A stretch of 64,000 nt of DNA from Roseivirga sp. UBA6061. Its GTDB lineage: Bacteria > Bacteroidota > Bacteroidia > Cytophagales > Cyclobacteriaceae. The position numbers and the translations under genes are program-made. The DNA is taken from positions 1 through 64,000 of the forward strand of contig DIYF01000070.1 in the NCBI GenBank assembly GCA_002427745.1, in the 5' to 3' direction. How positions within the stretch are numbered: position 1 is the stretch's first letter; every line of letters begins with the position of its first letter. This document shows positions 1 to 9,389 of this stretch, one piece after another. Below the pieces are notes generated by a model that ran no database searches, had not been told where the DNA came from, and saw only the letters and a program-made list of their open reading frames with translations.

Positions 1-1
1 G

Positions 2-187
2 AAGGAGCATTTTCAGGATGATGATTTTGGTATGATGCTTACCAAAGCCGCATTTTTTGAGAACCAGTGGTTGTTTGCAGATGCCCTTACCATCCTGACA
101 GAGCTAAGAAACCAACACGGACCACTGATGCAAAATTTTTGGCAGCAGTACCTGAGAAGGAATGGGTTCGATTACACCTCGAGGTAG
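2..187 (+). CDS. C-terminal fragment of an unknown protein (cut by window edge)
   Basis: An open frame runs without a stop from base 2 to a TAG at 185-187, giving 61 residues with no start inside the window. The text is helical, with an alternation such as AAFFENQWLFADALTIL that resembles a tetratricopeptide-type helix pair. The last 16 bases overlap the end of the convergent GNAT-like gene. The stretch is otherwise unexplained, which supports a real gene end. I do not recognise the family; the TPR reading is a guess from pattern. Confidence 0.5.
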   Translation, partial: KEHFQDDDFGMMLTKAAFFENQWLFADALTILTELRNQHGPLMQNFWQQYLRRNGFDYTSR

Positions 188-1296
188 TAGGTAATGTGCT
201 TTTTGCCGGGTACGGCCCCCAGGCCTTTGTGAATGGCAATCATTTTGTCATTGAAGTCGCCTACCCATGAGAGTTCACCTTCTTCGTAATGGCCACGATC
301 CATAGCTCCCAGAAAGGCCTTATAGGTCACCACAGACTCCAGGCCAAGTCCCTGAAACTGCGGAGCGGTACCCATTACCACCACCCTGATACGGCTGATG
401 ATCTTTTTCTTCTGATACCACACAAACCTCAGCTTATTCCAGAAGTTGAGTTTGCCGTTGAAATGCTTGAAAATCTGATTTACATCGGGCAGGGCCAGTA
501 CAAAACTTGCCGGCTCACCACCTACATAGGCAAACTGAATAAGCTTGGCGTCATGAATGGGTTTTATCTTTCTGAAAGTCTCTTCCACATACTCCTTTTT
601 AATAGGAGTAAAGTTCTCATGATCAGACCAGGCCTTATTGTAAATCACCATGAAATCTTCGGCAAACTGGTCAAACTTGTTCATGTCGAACTCTTTGACG
701 GTGACGTTTTTGCGCCTTTCCAGTACGTAGTTAGCTATTTTAACAAATCTGGGGTTCAGACCATTTCGGATATCCAGATGATTGGTCATCTGTTCCATTT
801 TGGTCTTAAAGCCATAAGACTCGAAAAATTCCTGGTAGTAGGGATGGTTATAGTTCATTCCGTAAGACGGATGAGTATAACCTTCGACCAGTAAGCCCCA
901 GAAGTTATCGTTTTCGCCAAAGTTGATCGGCCCTATGATGTACTCAACACCTCGCTCCACCAGCCAGGCTTTGGCAGTGTCCAGTAAATGACAGGCAGTC
1001 TTTTTATCATTGATGGACTCAAAAAAGCCAAGCCCGCCCATGCGTTTGCCTTCATGGTCGGCCTTGTTTTCATTAATAAAAGCAGCTATTCGGCCTATCA
1101 GTTTCCCCTGGTCGTTTCTCAGTATCCAGCGGGTAGCTTCACCATGTGAGTGGAAGATGTTTTCTTCAGGGTCGAAAGTAGCTTCTATGTCTTTGTCCAG
1201 CGGACATACCCAGGTAGAATCATTCTTATAAAGCTCTCTGGCGACATCCAGAAAGGCCTTTTGATCTTTTTTGGTTTTGACCTCGGTAAGCTGCAT
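172..1296 (-). CDS. GNAT-like N-acyltransferase family protein
   Basis: A protein of about 374 residues from the ATG at 1296. An in-frame ATG at 1323 would add nine residues, but the sequence from MQLTEVKTKK looks like the natural beginning. The C-terminal half has a GNAT-like core: a strand RIRVVVMGT followed by PQFQGLGLES, resembling the acetyl-CoA pyrophosphate loop (Q/RxxGxG/A), then a helix and a closing strand. The N-terminal half contains GPINFGENDNFWG, typical of long Bacteroidota GNAT-like proteins with two related halves. No substrate can be inferred. It stands alone, convergent with the gene at the left edge and 85 bases downstream of the Nudix gene. Confidence 0.75.
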   Translation of the reverse strand: MQLTEVKTKKDQKAFLDVARELYKNDSTWVCPLDKDIEATFDPEENIFHSHGEATRWILRNDQGKLIGRIAAFINENKADHEGKRMGGLGFFESINDKKTACHLLDTAKAWLVERGVEYIIGPINFGENDNFWGLLVEGYTHPSYGMNYNHPYYQEFFESYGFKTKMEQMTNHLDIRNGLNPRFVKIANYVLERRKNVTVKEFDMNKFDQFAEDFMVIYNKAWSDHENFTPIKKEYVEETFRKIKPIHDAKLIQFAYVGGEPASFVLALPDVNQIFKHFNGKLNFWNKLRFVWYQKKKIISRIRVVVMGTAPQFQGLGLESVVTYKAFLGAMDRGHYEEGELSWVGDFNDKMIAIHKGLGAVPGKKHITYYLEV

Positions 1297-1381
1297 TCGT
1301 AGTTCTGTGGTACCTCCCGACAAAGAAATCTTATAATTTCTTACAATCCGATCAGGAGGTCATATTTTTTTGATTATCAGC

Positions 1382-1786
1382 CTATTTCAGCAGGCCCTTT
1401 TCGAGCAGGTCCAGGAAAATAATTTTGTCAACAGGGGCTACGATATCGTTTTGACTATAGTTGAGCCAGCGCACTTCTTCTATTTCTGATGAAGCTGCAA
1501 TTTTTCCGACATAGGATCCGGTGTAGCAGGTCATTTGTACAATCACCCCTTCGGCCTTACCATGTGCCTGCGCGCTGAAAGTACCATAGTATTCCAGGCT
1601 TTGCTCATGAACCGTTACGGTAAGCTCCTCCTGGATTTCGCGTATCAATGCCTCTGCATCCGATTCGCCATCTTCGCGTTTACCACCCGGTATATAAAAA
1701 GCATCCTTTCCCTTAGAGCGGGCTACCAGTACTTTTCCGTCCTGAATTTCAATCCAGGCAAGTTTATCTATGAGTTTATTATCCAC
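1382..1786 (-). CDS. Nudix hydrolase
   Basis: A 134-residue protein with one Nudix domain. The box is seen at about residues 34-57 as GGKREDGE followed by REIQEEL, matching Gx5Ex7REUxEExGU except that the usual late glycine is threonine. Such enzymes cleave nucleoside diphosphates linked to another group using Mg bound by the box glutamates; the substrate here is unknown. The start is GTG at 1784-1786, directly after the TAA of mutB with no gap, so translation is probably coupled. Position as third gene of the mutase operon is suggestive, but no metabolic link is shown. Confidence 0.88.
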   Translation of the reverse strand: MDNKLIDKLAWIEIQDGKVLVARSKGKDAFYIPGGKREDGESDAEALIREIQEELTVTVHEQSLEYYGTFSAQAHGKAEGVIVQMTCYTGSYVGKIAASSEIEEVRWLNYSQNDIVAPVDKIIFLDLLEKGLLK

Positions 1787-3904
1787 TTATTCTTCTATCA
1801 GTTTTTGAAGTATTTCCTGTGCAGCTTTGGCGATCACGGTCCCGGGCCCGAAAATACCACTCACTCCGGCCTCATAGAGGAAATCATAATCATTAGGAGG
1901 AATAACGCCTCCGGCAATCACCATGATATCTTCTCTACCCAGTTTTTTCAGCTCGGCAATGAGCTGCGGTACCAGGGTTTTGTGTCCTGCTGCCAGGCTG
2001 GAGGCTCCGATGATGTGTACATCATTTTCGGCTGCCTGAAGGGCTGCTTCTTCCGGTGTTTGAAAGAGGGGCCCTATGTCCACATCAAAGCCCAGGTCGG
2101 CAAAGCTTGTAGCGATGACCTTAGCGCCCCTGTCATGTCCGTCCTGCCCCATTTTAGCTACCATGATCCGTGGTCTGCGACCGTCCAGTTCTGCAAACTG
2201 ATCGGCCATGGCCAGGGCCTTTTTAAAGTCTTCGTCATCTCTCACCTCGTTCGAATATACACCTGAAATTGATCGGATCACAGCCTTGTGTCTGCCGAAG
2301 GCATTTTCCATAGCCAGAGAAATCTCTCCCAGTGTTGCCCGCTCCCTGGCTGCATTAACGGCCAGTGCCAGAAGATTACCTTCGCCACTTTTAGCGGCAG
2401 CTTCCAGGGCCTTCAGCGACTCTTCCACTTTGTCATTATCCCGCTCCGCTTTTAATTTCTCCAGTCCGGCAATTTGTGATGTACGAACGGCTGTGTTGTC
2501 AACCTCCAGGAGCTCAATGTCCAGTTCTTCATCAACCTGATACCTGTTTACTCCGACAATTACATCCTTACCGGAATCAATACGCGCCTGCTTACGGGCG
2601 GCAGCTTCCTCTATCCTCATTTTGGGCAAGCCGGCCTCAATCGCCTTGGCCATACCCCCGAGATCTTCCACCTCTTCTATCAGAGCCCAGGCTTTTTTAA
2701 CCAGCTGATCAGTGAGATATTCTACATAGTAGGATCCACCCCATGGGTCTACTACCCTGGTGATGTCCGTCTCTTTCTGCAGGTATATTTGCGTGTTTCG
2801 TGCGATTTTGGCAGAGAAATCTGTAGGCAGCGCAATGGCCTCATCCAGTGCATTGGTATGTAGCGACTGCGTATGGCCTAAAGCTGCAGCCATAGCTTCA
2901 ACACAGGTACGGGCTACATTATTAAAGGGATCCTGCTCGGTAAGGCTCCAGCCGGAGGTCTGGCAGTGCGTACGCAAGGCCATCGACTTAGGGTTTTTAG
3001 GATCAAACTGCTTTACCAGTTTAGCCCAGAGCAATCTGCCGGCCCGCATTTTCGCAATCTCCATGAAGTGGTTCATGCCAATGGCCCAGAAGAAGGAAAG
3101 ACGGGGAGCAAAGGCATCAATATCCAGTCCTGCATTGATCCCGGTGCGCAGGTATTCCAGACCATCGGCCAGGGTATAGGCCAGTTCAATATCTGCAGTG
3201 GCCCCTGCTTCCTGCATGTGGTAGCCCGAAATACTGATGGAGTTGAATTTGGGCATGTTCTGAGCCGTAAACTCAAAAATGTCTCCGATAATTTTCATGG
3301 AGGCCGCTGGCGGGTAGATGTAAGTGTTGCGCACCATGAATTCTTTCAGAATATCGTTTTGGATGGTACCACTAAGCTTTTCCATGGGTACGCCCTGCTC
3401 TTCTGCTGCCACAATGTAGAATGCCATGATGGGAATCACAGCTCCGTTCATTGTCATGGAAACAGACATCTGATCCAGAGGGATCTGGTCAAAGAGTACC
3501 TTCATGTCCAGCACTGAGTCGATGGCTACCCCTGCCTTGCCCACATCTCCGAAAACGCGGGGATGGTCTGAGTCATAGCCCCGGTGCGTTGCCAGGTCAA
3601 AGGCTACCGACAGGCCCTTCTGGCCGGCAGCGAGGTTTCTTCGATAAAATGCATTGGATGCCTCTGCTGTAGAGAAACCCGCATACTGGCGGATGGTCCA
3701 GGGGCGCTGGGTATACATTGAACTGTAGGGCCCCCGCAGGTTAGGTGCAATACCCGCGACAAAACCGAGATGTTCCACTTCCTTCAGGTCTTCCTGAGAA
3801 AAGTCAGGCTTTACTGAAATACCTTCTGCTGTTTCCCATATTTGATCTGCAGCCGGTTGGGTAGCTTTTGTTGCGGTTTTTACTTTGCTAAAATCAGGCT
3901 TCAT
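1787..3904 (-). CDS. mutB: methylmalonyl-CoA mutase large (catalytic) subunit
   Basis: A 705-residue alpha chain that interconverts succinyl-CoA and (R)-methylmalonyl-CoA with adenosylcobalamin. Residues about 40-550 form the TIM-barrel substrate domain, including [14 protein letters not shown] and the [15 protein letters not shown] region. The C-terminal B12 domain carries the DxHxxG motif as DGHDRG with the cobalt-ligand histidine near residue 590, followed by GASSLAAGH and AGGVIPP. Length is normal. The gene starts inside the end of mutA (11-base overlap), so the two subunits are co-translated. This step connects propionate and odd-chain or branched substrates to the TCA cycle. Confidence 0.97.
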   Translation of the reverse strand: MKPDFSKVKTATKATQPAADQIWETAEGISVKPDFSQEDLKEVEHLGFVAGIAPNLRGPYSSMYTQRPWTIRQYAGFSTAEASNAFYRRNLAAGQKGLSVAFDLATHRGYDSDHPRVFGDVGKAGVAIDSVLDMKVLFDQIPLDQMSVSMTMNGAVIPIMAFYIVAAEEQGVPMEKLSGTIQNDILKEFMVRNTYIYPPAASMKIIGDIFEFTAQNMPKFNSISISGYHMQEAGATADIELAYTLADGLEYLRTGINAGLDIDAFAPRLSFFWAIGMNHFMEIAKMRAGRLLWAKLVKQFDPKNPKSMALRTHCQTSGWSLTEQDPFNNVARTCVEAMAAALGHTQSLHTNALDEAIALPTDFSAKIARNTQIYLQKETDITRVVDPWGGSYYVEYLTDQLVKKAWALIEEVEDLGGMAKAIEAGLPKMRIEEAAARKQARIDSGKDVIVGVNRYQVDEELDIELLEVDNTAVRTSQIAGLEKLKAERDNDKVEESLKALEAAAKSGEGNLLALAVNAARERATLGEISLAMENAFGRHKAVIRSISGVYSNEVRDDEDFKKALAMADQFAELDGRRPRIMVAKMGQDGHDRGAKVIATSFADLGFDVDIGPLFQTPEEAALQAAENDVHIIGASSLAAGHKTLVPQLIAELKKLGREDIMVIAGGVIPPNDYDFLYEAGVSGIFGPGTVIAKAAQEILQKLIEE

Positions 3905-5069
3905 CAGCAGTCAGGTTTTGGTGAAGAGACTCGATTTTTTCGGCCGTGAGTGCTTCATAGCCTCCGGCAGCTTCTATCTCCAGAAACAGTTGCCAGCTCT
4001 GATCCATAATGTCCCGGGTTAGAGATTCTACGAAATAAGAGCCTGAGGAAGGGTCAATTACTTTATTAAAGTAGGATTCCTCTTTCAGAATATTGGAGAT
4101 GTTTCTGGCCGATCTTTCTGCCAGAGCTTTCTGGTCCTGCTCAAACACATGGTAGAAGGGCTGGATACACAGGGCGTCAGTTCCACCCAGAATGGCTGCC
4201 ATGGCCTCAGTGGTTGCTCTGAGCATATAGCTGTGAGGGTCATCAATTGGCTCGGTCCAGGTACCTGTGCTGGCCAGAATGTTGATATCGCCCGCAGATA
4301 GTTCTACCTCATAAGCCGAAGCAAAACGCACTGCCAGAGCACGCATGGCTCTGTACTTGGCTATTTCGGCAAAGTAGCTGGTACCGAGACTCAGCTCAAA
4401 CTGTAGCTGCTTAAATAAGGTATTGATGGCTAATCCGGCTTCAGTCTGTCCGTCTAAAACAGAAGCGGTTTTGGCCAGGGTGGATGCTATTTCTTTTACA
4501 GGGCTATGATCTGCGTATCTGTCTGACTCAATGTTTAAAAGCTTGTATTGAGCCAGCTTTTGGGAGACCTGTTGAACAGAGGCTGTGCCCTTATAGAATC
4601 CGTTAATTGTGGAAAGGTCGGCCAGGGAAGACTCCAGATAGCTCAGGAAAGCTTCGGGAGCATTGGGTTCAGCTGAATCATCCACAAAGCTCAGGTGACA
4701 GTACTCACCATTGATATCTGCCAGCAAGGTCTCAAAAACCGCTGTGTTTTTTAACCTGAAGATGATGCCGTCAGCTCCGGCATTCAGAGCTGCCAGTGCC
4801 TGCTGATTGGCACTTTTATCATCAGTTACTTCTATTAGCTGATAATTTACCCAGTGGCGGGCTCCGAAAATCCCGGGCTGATCGCTGCCATTGGCAACAT
4901 CTGCCAATTCTTCGGGGAGATTTTCCTTTGTATAAACAGGACCTCCTGTCAGTCCGGCCACTTCCCAGTTCAGGCCCTCAATGGGTTTTCCCCTGAGATC
5001 CGCGATGATCTTGTTTTGCCACTCGTCACGGCTGACACCGGCAAAATCCTTAAATAATCTTTCCTCCAT
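3894..5069 (-). CDS. mutA: methylmalonyl-CoA mutase small subunit
   Basis: A 391-residue protein homologous to the barrel domain of MutB but without a B12 domain; it ends shortly after the barrel ([13 protein letters not shown] near the C-terminus matches [13 protein letters not shown] of the large subunit). In known heterodimeric mutases this beta chain is non-catalytic and structural. It is shorter than many actinobacterial small subunits, which is common in Bacteroidota. It is the first gene of mutA-mutB-Nudix and is transcribed away from dnaA. A possible -7 element on the minus strand at 5091-5098 (TAATTTCG) is one mismatch from TAnnTTTG, with no clear -33 box. Confidence 0.93.
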   Translation of the reverse strand: MEERLFKDFAGVSRDEWQNKIIADLRGKPIEGLNWEVAGLTGGPVYTKENLPEELADVANGSDQPGIFGARHWVNYQLIEVTDDKSANQQALAALNAGADGIIFRLKNTAVFETLLADINGEYCHLSFVDDSAEPNAPEAFLSYLESSLADLSTINGFYKGTASVQQVSQKLAQYKLLNIESDRYADHSPVKEIASTLAKTASVLDGQTEAGLAINTLFKQLQFELSLGTSYFAEIAKYRAMRALAVRFASAYEVELSAGDINILASTGTWTEPIDDPHSYMLRATTEAMAAILGGTDALCIQPFYHVFEQDQKALAERSARNISNILKEESYFNKVIDPSSGSYFVESLTRDIMDQSWQLFLEIEAAGGYEALTAEKIESLHQNLTADEA

Positions 5070-5347
5070 AGGTACCTTTAGTTCCTGTCGCGAAATTACA
5101 GCTTTTTGTGTCTTTTTGGGACGAGGATTTTGATAATTGGAATTGGAGAATATGATGTGATGAGCAAGGCGAAAAGTGGATTATTATGAGATGACAGTAT
5201 GGTTCTTCTAAAGGAAAGTTGACCTATCAGAAAAATATTCTGCTCAGGCAGACATTCACCTTTTTTGTTCGTTTTATTTTTCCCATTTTTGTCTTCCCTC
5301 GAAAAACTATTGAGGGATTTTTTTTCCAATCAGCTTGATCTTATTGA
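5070..5347. promoter_or_regulatory. divergent intergenic region between mutA and dnaA
   Basis: These 278 bases separate the divergent mutA and dnaA starts and should hold both promoters. The dnaA side is T-rich (5265-5330) and contains several TTTG-like words but no full TTG-N19-TAnnTTTG match. I looked for a cluster of DnaA boxes or AT-rich 13-mers typical of oriC and saw only one poor match (AGTGGATTA near 5165), so there is no support for an origin here. A short minus-strand frame (5096-5329) lacks any recognisable feature. Confidence 0.4.
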
Positions 5348-6769
5348 ATGGTGAAAGACAGTGTATCGGTGTGGGAAGACTGCCTCAAATTTATCAGAGG
5401 ACAGGTAGGAGAGCAAAGCTTTCGTACATGGTTTGAACCCATACAGCCGGTCAGTCTCGATAATCATGTCCTGACAATTCAGGTTCCCAGCCAGTTTTTC
5501 TACGAATACCTTGAAGAGCACTATCTTCATGTATTAAGACAGGTCATTATCAGTGAGTTAGGTCCGAATGGCAGACTTGAATATTCTGTAATTGTGGACA
5601 GTGGCAGTAATCAAAACCAGCCTTATGTGGTGACGCTGCCCAATCAGAAACACAACAATCAATGGGATAAAAGCAGGGCGCGTTCTCCGGAGGTTCACAA
5701 TCCTTTTCAGATGCCTTCGCTGGAAGAGAACGATCGTTACTCGAACCTGAATCCGAATTACGATTTCGATAATTATATAGAAGGAGACTGCAACAGACTG
5801 GCCCGATCGGCAGGTTTGGCAGTGGCTGAAAAGCCCGGTGTTACTTCCTTCAATCCCCTGATGATTTATGGGGGTGTGGGTCTGGGAAAAACCCATTTAG
5901 TACAGGCCATAGGCAATAGAATTGGTGCCGATGATAAGAGTAATTTTGTGCTCTATGTTTCTTCAGAGAAGTTTACGACCCAGTTCACCGATGCCATCAA
6001 GAATAACAGCATTCAAAGCTTTACTAATTTCTACCTGCAGGTAGATACGCTGATCATTGACGATGTTCAGTTCTTTTCTGGTAAGGAAAAGACACAGGAG
6101 ATGTTCTTCCACATTTTCAACCATCTGCATCAGAATGGTAAGCAAATCGTGATGTCAAGTGACAGGGCTCCACGTGATTTGAAGGGGCTTCAGGACAGAC
6201 TGTTATCCCGTTTTAAATGGGGGTTGACGGCTGATCTGCAGATGCCCGATTTCGAAACCCGTATGGCCATCATTATGCGTAAAATGCAGTCGGATGGTAT
6301 CTATATTCCTGACGATGTGGTGGAGTATCTTGCCTATAGTGTCGATACCAATGTGCGCGAGCTGGAGGGGGTATTGATTTCACTCATTGCCCATGCTACA
6401 TTAAATAAAACGGATATCAATCTTGAACTGGCGAAGCAGACGCTGAAGAATATCGTCCATGATATCGAGTCTGAAGTTGGGATTGACTACATCCAGAAGT
6501 CTGTCGGAGAGTATTTTCAGGTGAGTGTAGAAGACCTGAAGGCGAAAACCCGTAAAAAGGAGATTGTGATTGCCAGGCAGGTATCTATGTATCTGTGCAA
6601 GGAATACACAAATCATTCGCTGAAATCGATTGGGTACCACTTTGGCGGACGCGATCATTCCACAGTGATCCATGCTGTGCAGTCTGTCAGTGATATGATG
6701 GATCTGGATTCGAAGTTCAATGACAACATCGAAGAGCTTAAGAAGAAGATGCGCATGAAGTCTGTGTAA
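5348..6769 (+). CDS. dnaA: chromosomal replication initiator protein DnaA
   Basis: A 473-residue DnaA of normal length. Domain I (about 1-80) begins VWEDCLKFIRGQVGEQSFRT. A variable linker follows to about residue 130. The AAA+ domain III has Walker A GGVGLGKTH near residues 175-183 and Walker B LIIDDVQFF. Domain IV ends with the DNA-binding signature GYHFGGRDHSTVIHA. DnaA-ATP binds DnaA boxes at oriC and melts the origin. The gene is alone, with neither dnaN nor gyrB beside it, as is common in Bacteroidota. The start ATG is at 5348. Confidence 0.98.
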   Translation: MVKDSVSVWEDCLKFIRGQVGEQSFRTWFEPIQPVSLDNHVLTIQVPSQFFYEYLEEHYLHVLRQVIISELGPNGRLEYSVIVDSGSNQNQPYVVTLPNQKHNNQWDKSRARSPEVHNPFQMPSLEENDRYSNLNPNYDFDNYIEGDCNRLARSAGLAVAEKPGVTSFNPLMIYGGVGLGKTHLVQAIGNRIGADDKSNFVLYVSSEKFTTQFTDAIKNNSIQSFTNFYLQVDTLIIDDVQFFSGKEKTQEMFFHIFNHLHQNGKQIVMSSDRAPRDLKGLQDRLLSRFKWGLTADLQMPDFETRMAIIMRKMQSDGIYIPDDVVEYLAYSVDTNVRELEGVLISLIAHATLNKTDINLELAKQTLKNIVHDIESEVGIDYIQKSVGEYFQVSVEDLKAKTRKKEIVIARQVSMYLCKEYTNHSLKSIGYHFGGRDHSTVIHAVQSVSDMMDLDSKFNDNIEELKKKMRMKSV

Positions 6770-6804
6770 GACCGCCTTTGTATTGCTGCTTTTCTTTTCT
6801 CCTT

Positions 6805-8403
6805 TTATAAGTCGGTGATCTTTTTACCAATGATAATGGCATTCGTAGGGGGTGAAGGCAGTTGCCTGAGCTTTCCGTTTTTCAGTTGATAAAGTTCTAC
6901 CGATCCTTCAAACCTGTTTTTTTCTATCCAGGGATTGGTATAAGGGCCCGAACCAGGTAGTACCTCAAAACCAGCCTCTGTCAACCTCTTTTTCCAGTCC
7001 TGAAAGCTCCAGAAACAAAAGCGTTCGTGCATCTCACTTTCCCAGTTGTCGGTGTAATCTTTGGTCAGCATATATTCGGCTGCATCAGACAGGGACAGTT
7101 TCATATAAGACCTGCCTTCTATTTCAACTTCTTCATAGCGGATTTGATCGCCTTCCTGTTTTCTGAAATCAATGGCAAATCGCTTGAAACGCGTGTAGGT
7201 AGAAAGGCGCTGCAGGTAATCAGACAGTTCTTTTCGTGACTCAAAGCTTTGATCAAAATTGTCGTTGATTCCGTCCTGATCGTTAAGCAGCATAAAAACG
7301 GTTGTTTCACCGTGTTCAGGACCGATTACATCACGATTGATCCATACCCCTCCATCAACCAGCTCCTGATAGCGATTTCGAATGAAATCAGACAAGTCCT
7401 CCATTTTTCCATAAGAGGCTATTTCATGAGTGAGTGATGAGGTATGAATCGTGTGCATGGTGCCTTTCCTGAATACCAGGTCTGAGACGGCATTTTTCTG
7501 AGCAAAGAAAACGTTGGGGTTGCTGAACTCCCTGTTGGCTTTTCGCTGACTACAGATATTATAGAGTTCGCGGGCAACTTCAATTCCGTAAAAATCCGAT
7601 TCAGCCAGTTTTTTATCGTGGCTGGCAAACTTTATCCATGAGCCCACTGCACAGCCTATATCCCCAATATTGCCGGATTGAATGAAGGGTGCTGTTTCTC
7701 TGTATTTTAACTCTGCGATCTCATCCATCTGCCTCACATAGGTATTATAATCCCGCGACTCAGTGATATCTCCATCTTCGCCCAAAATGGGGTCATTCAT
7801 GATTTTAGACACTTTTGCGGCCAGGTCATAATTACTCCAGATATCCAGGCAGGACGGGTGCACACTGTTTTTTATGTCCGGAGTCTGCAGGTTGCCGGTA
7901 TGGGCGATTTTTTCGACATAGCGCCAGGGAAGGTCGTGGAAATATGTTTGATCTTCCAGATTTTTGAGTTCACAGGGTAAGACTTTGAAGCCCAGATCCA
8001 GATACCCGGAGAGCACCGGTGTAGAACAAAGCACAAAGGTATTCTGGGGAGTAAGGTCCAGGTGGTGATCAGACTGATGCCGGATTTGTTTCAGGACATG
8101 ACCTGCAAAATCGTCAATAATGCCTACGTCATCTATTCCATAGATATAGCATGGAATATTCAGCTTCTCACCAAAGCTCTGCAGCATCATGGCTCTCAGG
8201 TAGAATGAAATGGGATTTCGTTTGGTCCCTTCATGATTGGCAGAAGTAACCACAAAGATCAGGCTCCTGACCGATGTGAACTTCTCCAATGGGCTTCCGT
8301 GGACATCATGTACCGGGGAAGATTGATGGTTGATCAGGTGGCTTATGTATTCAAACTGAAAGTTGGTGAGGAGGTGGTGTCTTCCCGGGATGAGTAGGTG
8401 CAT
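6805..8403 (-). CDS. fusion of a nucleotidyltransferase-like domain and a class I SAM methyltransferase domain
   Basis: A 532-residue soluble protein with two recognisable parts. Residues about 1-190 resemble the NMNAT/NadM-type cytidylyltransferase fold: an opening strand LLIPGRHHLL, a second motif TSANHEGTKRNP like the SxTxxRNP loop, then YIYGIDDVG and PWRYVEKI. The usual HxGH catalytic motif is not intact (LLTNFQ stands where PFHxGH would be), so nucleotidyl transfer is doubtful. Residues about 240-400 look like a Rossmann methyltransferase: GDIGCAVGSW (motif I) and FYGIEVARELY (acidic end of strand 2). The C-terminal part, with RFCFWSFQDWKKRLTEAGF, fits the end of such a fold. Domain identities are pattern-based inference; substrate is unknown. 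It is convergent with dnaA. Confidence 0.65.
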   Translation of the reverse strand: MHLLIPGRHHLLTNFQFEYISHLINHQSSPVHDVHGSPLEKFTSVRSLIFVVTSANHEGTKRNPISFYLRAMMLQSFGEKLNIPCYIYGIDDVGIIDDFAGHVLKQIRHQSDHHLDLTPQNTFVLCSTPVLSGYLDLGFKVLPCELKNLEDQTYFHDLPWRYVEKIAHTGNLQTPDIKNSVHPSCLDIWSNYDLAAKVSKIMNDPILGEDGDITESRDYNTYVRQMDEIAELKYRETAPFIQSGNIGDIGCAVGSWIKFASHDKKLAESDFYGIEVARELYNICSQRKANREFSNPNVFFAQKNAVSDLVFRKGTMHTIHTSSLTHEIASYGKMEDLSDFIRNRYQELVDGGVWINRDVIGPEHGETTVFMLLNDQDGINDNFDQSFESRKELSDYLQRLSTYTRFKRFAIDFRKQEGDQIRYEEVEIEGRSYMKLSLSDAAEYMLTKDYTDNWESEMHERFCFWSFQDWKKRLTEAGFEVLPGSGPYTNPWIEKNRFEGSVELYQLKNGKLRQLPSPPTNAIIIGKKITDL

Positions 8404-8470
8404 TTTGCTTTTTAAGGGTTTTGCCTTACAACTTAGTCATGAAGAGCTGTGTTCTGAACATTCAGGCATA

Positions 8471-8495
8471 AAAAAAGGGGCCGAAGCCCCCTTTT
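8471..8495 (-). terminator. Rho-independent terminator of the secreted-protein gene
   Basis: Read on the minus strand, a G/C stem closes a UUCG tetraloop (GGGGC-TTCG-GCCCC) and is followed by six T. It lies 20 bases beyond the stop of the gene ending at 8515 and is a textbook intrinsic terminator. Confidence 0.9.
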
Positions 8496-8514
8496 ACGAT
8501 CGCACTAACCTCTG

Positions 8515-9111
8515 TTACTTTAGTGCAACGAACTGTACGAATTCTCTTCCTTGTGCACTCATTCTGATTCTGTAGGCACCCTTACCAAGTTTTGAAAGAT
8601 CATATCTTCTCAGCTCAGTGGTACCCTCAACAATTTCTTTGTAAACCTGATCGAAATTGTTGTCATAAATGGTAACGCTCACTGCGGAGGTATCCTCGCT
8701 TGGCATGATGATATCAAGGATATCGCCATTCTGACGTACAATCGGCTTAATAATCACTACCTGATCAGCCGTGTTCACTGTTGCTTCGGTTGCAGTTACC
8801 TGTACGGGAGTAGCACTGAAGCTTGTCTCATTCTCTATTTCAATAGAGTAATTACCAGCCGGGAGGGCGTTCAGATCGAATCTTTTAGCTAATTTTTCAT
8901 TGTTATCAGACACCATTTGGTGTAAAATCAATCCTTTTTCGTCTCTAAGCTGTACCTGTGTCTTGCTAGCGCCTAATCCGCTGGCATAAAGAGCAATCGT
9001 TTTTGCTCCCACTTTTTCAACTTTTACATTTGGTTTGTTACCATTTGCAAAACTCAACGCTGCTACCATGACCATCATGGCGATCAGCACACTTTTTCTC
9101 AAAGTTCTCAT
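8515..9111 (-). CDS. secreted beta-rich protein of unknown function
   Basis: A 198-residue protein with a clear signal peptide (MRTLRKSVLIAMMVMVAALSFA). The mature part seems to be two beta-sandwich-like repeats, each a run of strands ending in a similar closing pattern (LNALPAGNYSIEIEN and LSKLGKGAYRIRMSAQG), reminiscent of the T9SS-type or Ig-like fold but without a classic sorting tail. It is a single-gene transcript: terminator at 8471-8495, a -7-like TACCTTTG (minus strand) at 9149-9156 about 38 bases upstream of the start, and no obvious -33 box. An AraC-type gene is divergent, with a long inverted repeat between, which suggests activation by that regulator. Confidence 0.7.
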   Translation of the reverse strand: MRTLRKSVLIAMMVMVAALSFANGNKPNVKVEKVGAKTIALYASGLGASKTQVQLRDEKGLILHQMVSDNNEKLAKRFDLNALPAGNYSIEIENETSFSATPVQVTATEATVNTADQVVIIKPIVRQNGDILDIIMPSEDTSAVSVTIYDNNFDQVYKEIVEGTTELRRYDLSKLGKGAYRIRMSAQGREFVQFVALK

Positions 9112-9148
9112 TTGCTTAATTGTTTAGGTTCTTGACCAATTATGACAA

Positions 9149-9156
9149 CAAAGGTA
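9149..9156 (-). promoter_or_regulatory. candidate -7 element of the secreted-protein gene
   Basis: The minus strand reads TACCTTTG, an exact match to the Bacteroidota -7 consensus TAnnTTTG, 38 bases before the ATG. No TTG lies at the expected -33 spacing, consistent with an activator-dependent promoter, but this is inference. Confidence 0.45.
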
Positions 9157-9199
9157 TAGGGTCGGGTAAACCTGTACTACTGCACTTTTGGCTACTATC

Positions 9200-9276
9200 T
9201 ATGCTATTTTAACCCGGTTTTGAGGCTATGCATACGGTTGTGTTAATTTTCCACAGGTTTCGGTTAAAATAGCATA
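9200..9276. promoter_or_regulatory. 15-bp perfect inverted repeat, likely AraC operator pair
   Basis: TATGCTATTTTAACC at 9200-9214 is repeated exactly as its reverse complement at 9262-9276. The arm centres are 62 bases apart, close to six helical turns, and both lie between the divergent secreted-protein and AraC genes. The layout suits a regulator binding two sites, possibly with looping; a stem-loop with a 47-base loop is less likely to matter. The link to the neighbouring AraC protein is inference. Confidence 0.6.
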
Positions 9277-9389
9277 AGGCTTGCGAAATTTGTGTTGTAT
9301 AAATTCGCTTAAAGTGTGTGGAACGAGCAGGGATTTGTGTGTGATAGCCCTGACATGTTCATAGGGTTTGTGTGTATAGTATAAGTGTA

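Noticed and set aside
1777..1785. Single DnaA-box-like word TTATCCACT
   Set aside because: One isolated near-match inside a coding start is expected by chance; no cluster or AT-rich unwinding element.
1535..2266. 243-residue plus-strand open frame opposite mutB and the Nudix gene
   Set aside because: It lies antisense to two well-recognised genes, has no start context or family motif, and its composition mirrors the codon pattern of the real frame.
5070..5347. Possible oriC next to dnaA
   Set aside because: No DnaA-box cluster; many Bacteroidota origins are not beside dnaA.
9200..9276. Inverted repeat as a terminator or attachment site
   Set aside because: It lies between divergent starts, has a long loop and no T tract, and no integrase or tRNA is nearby.
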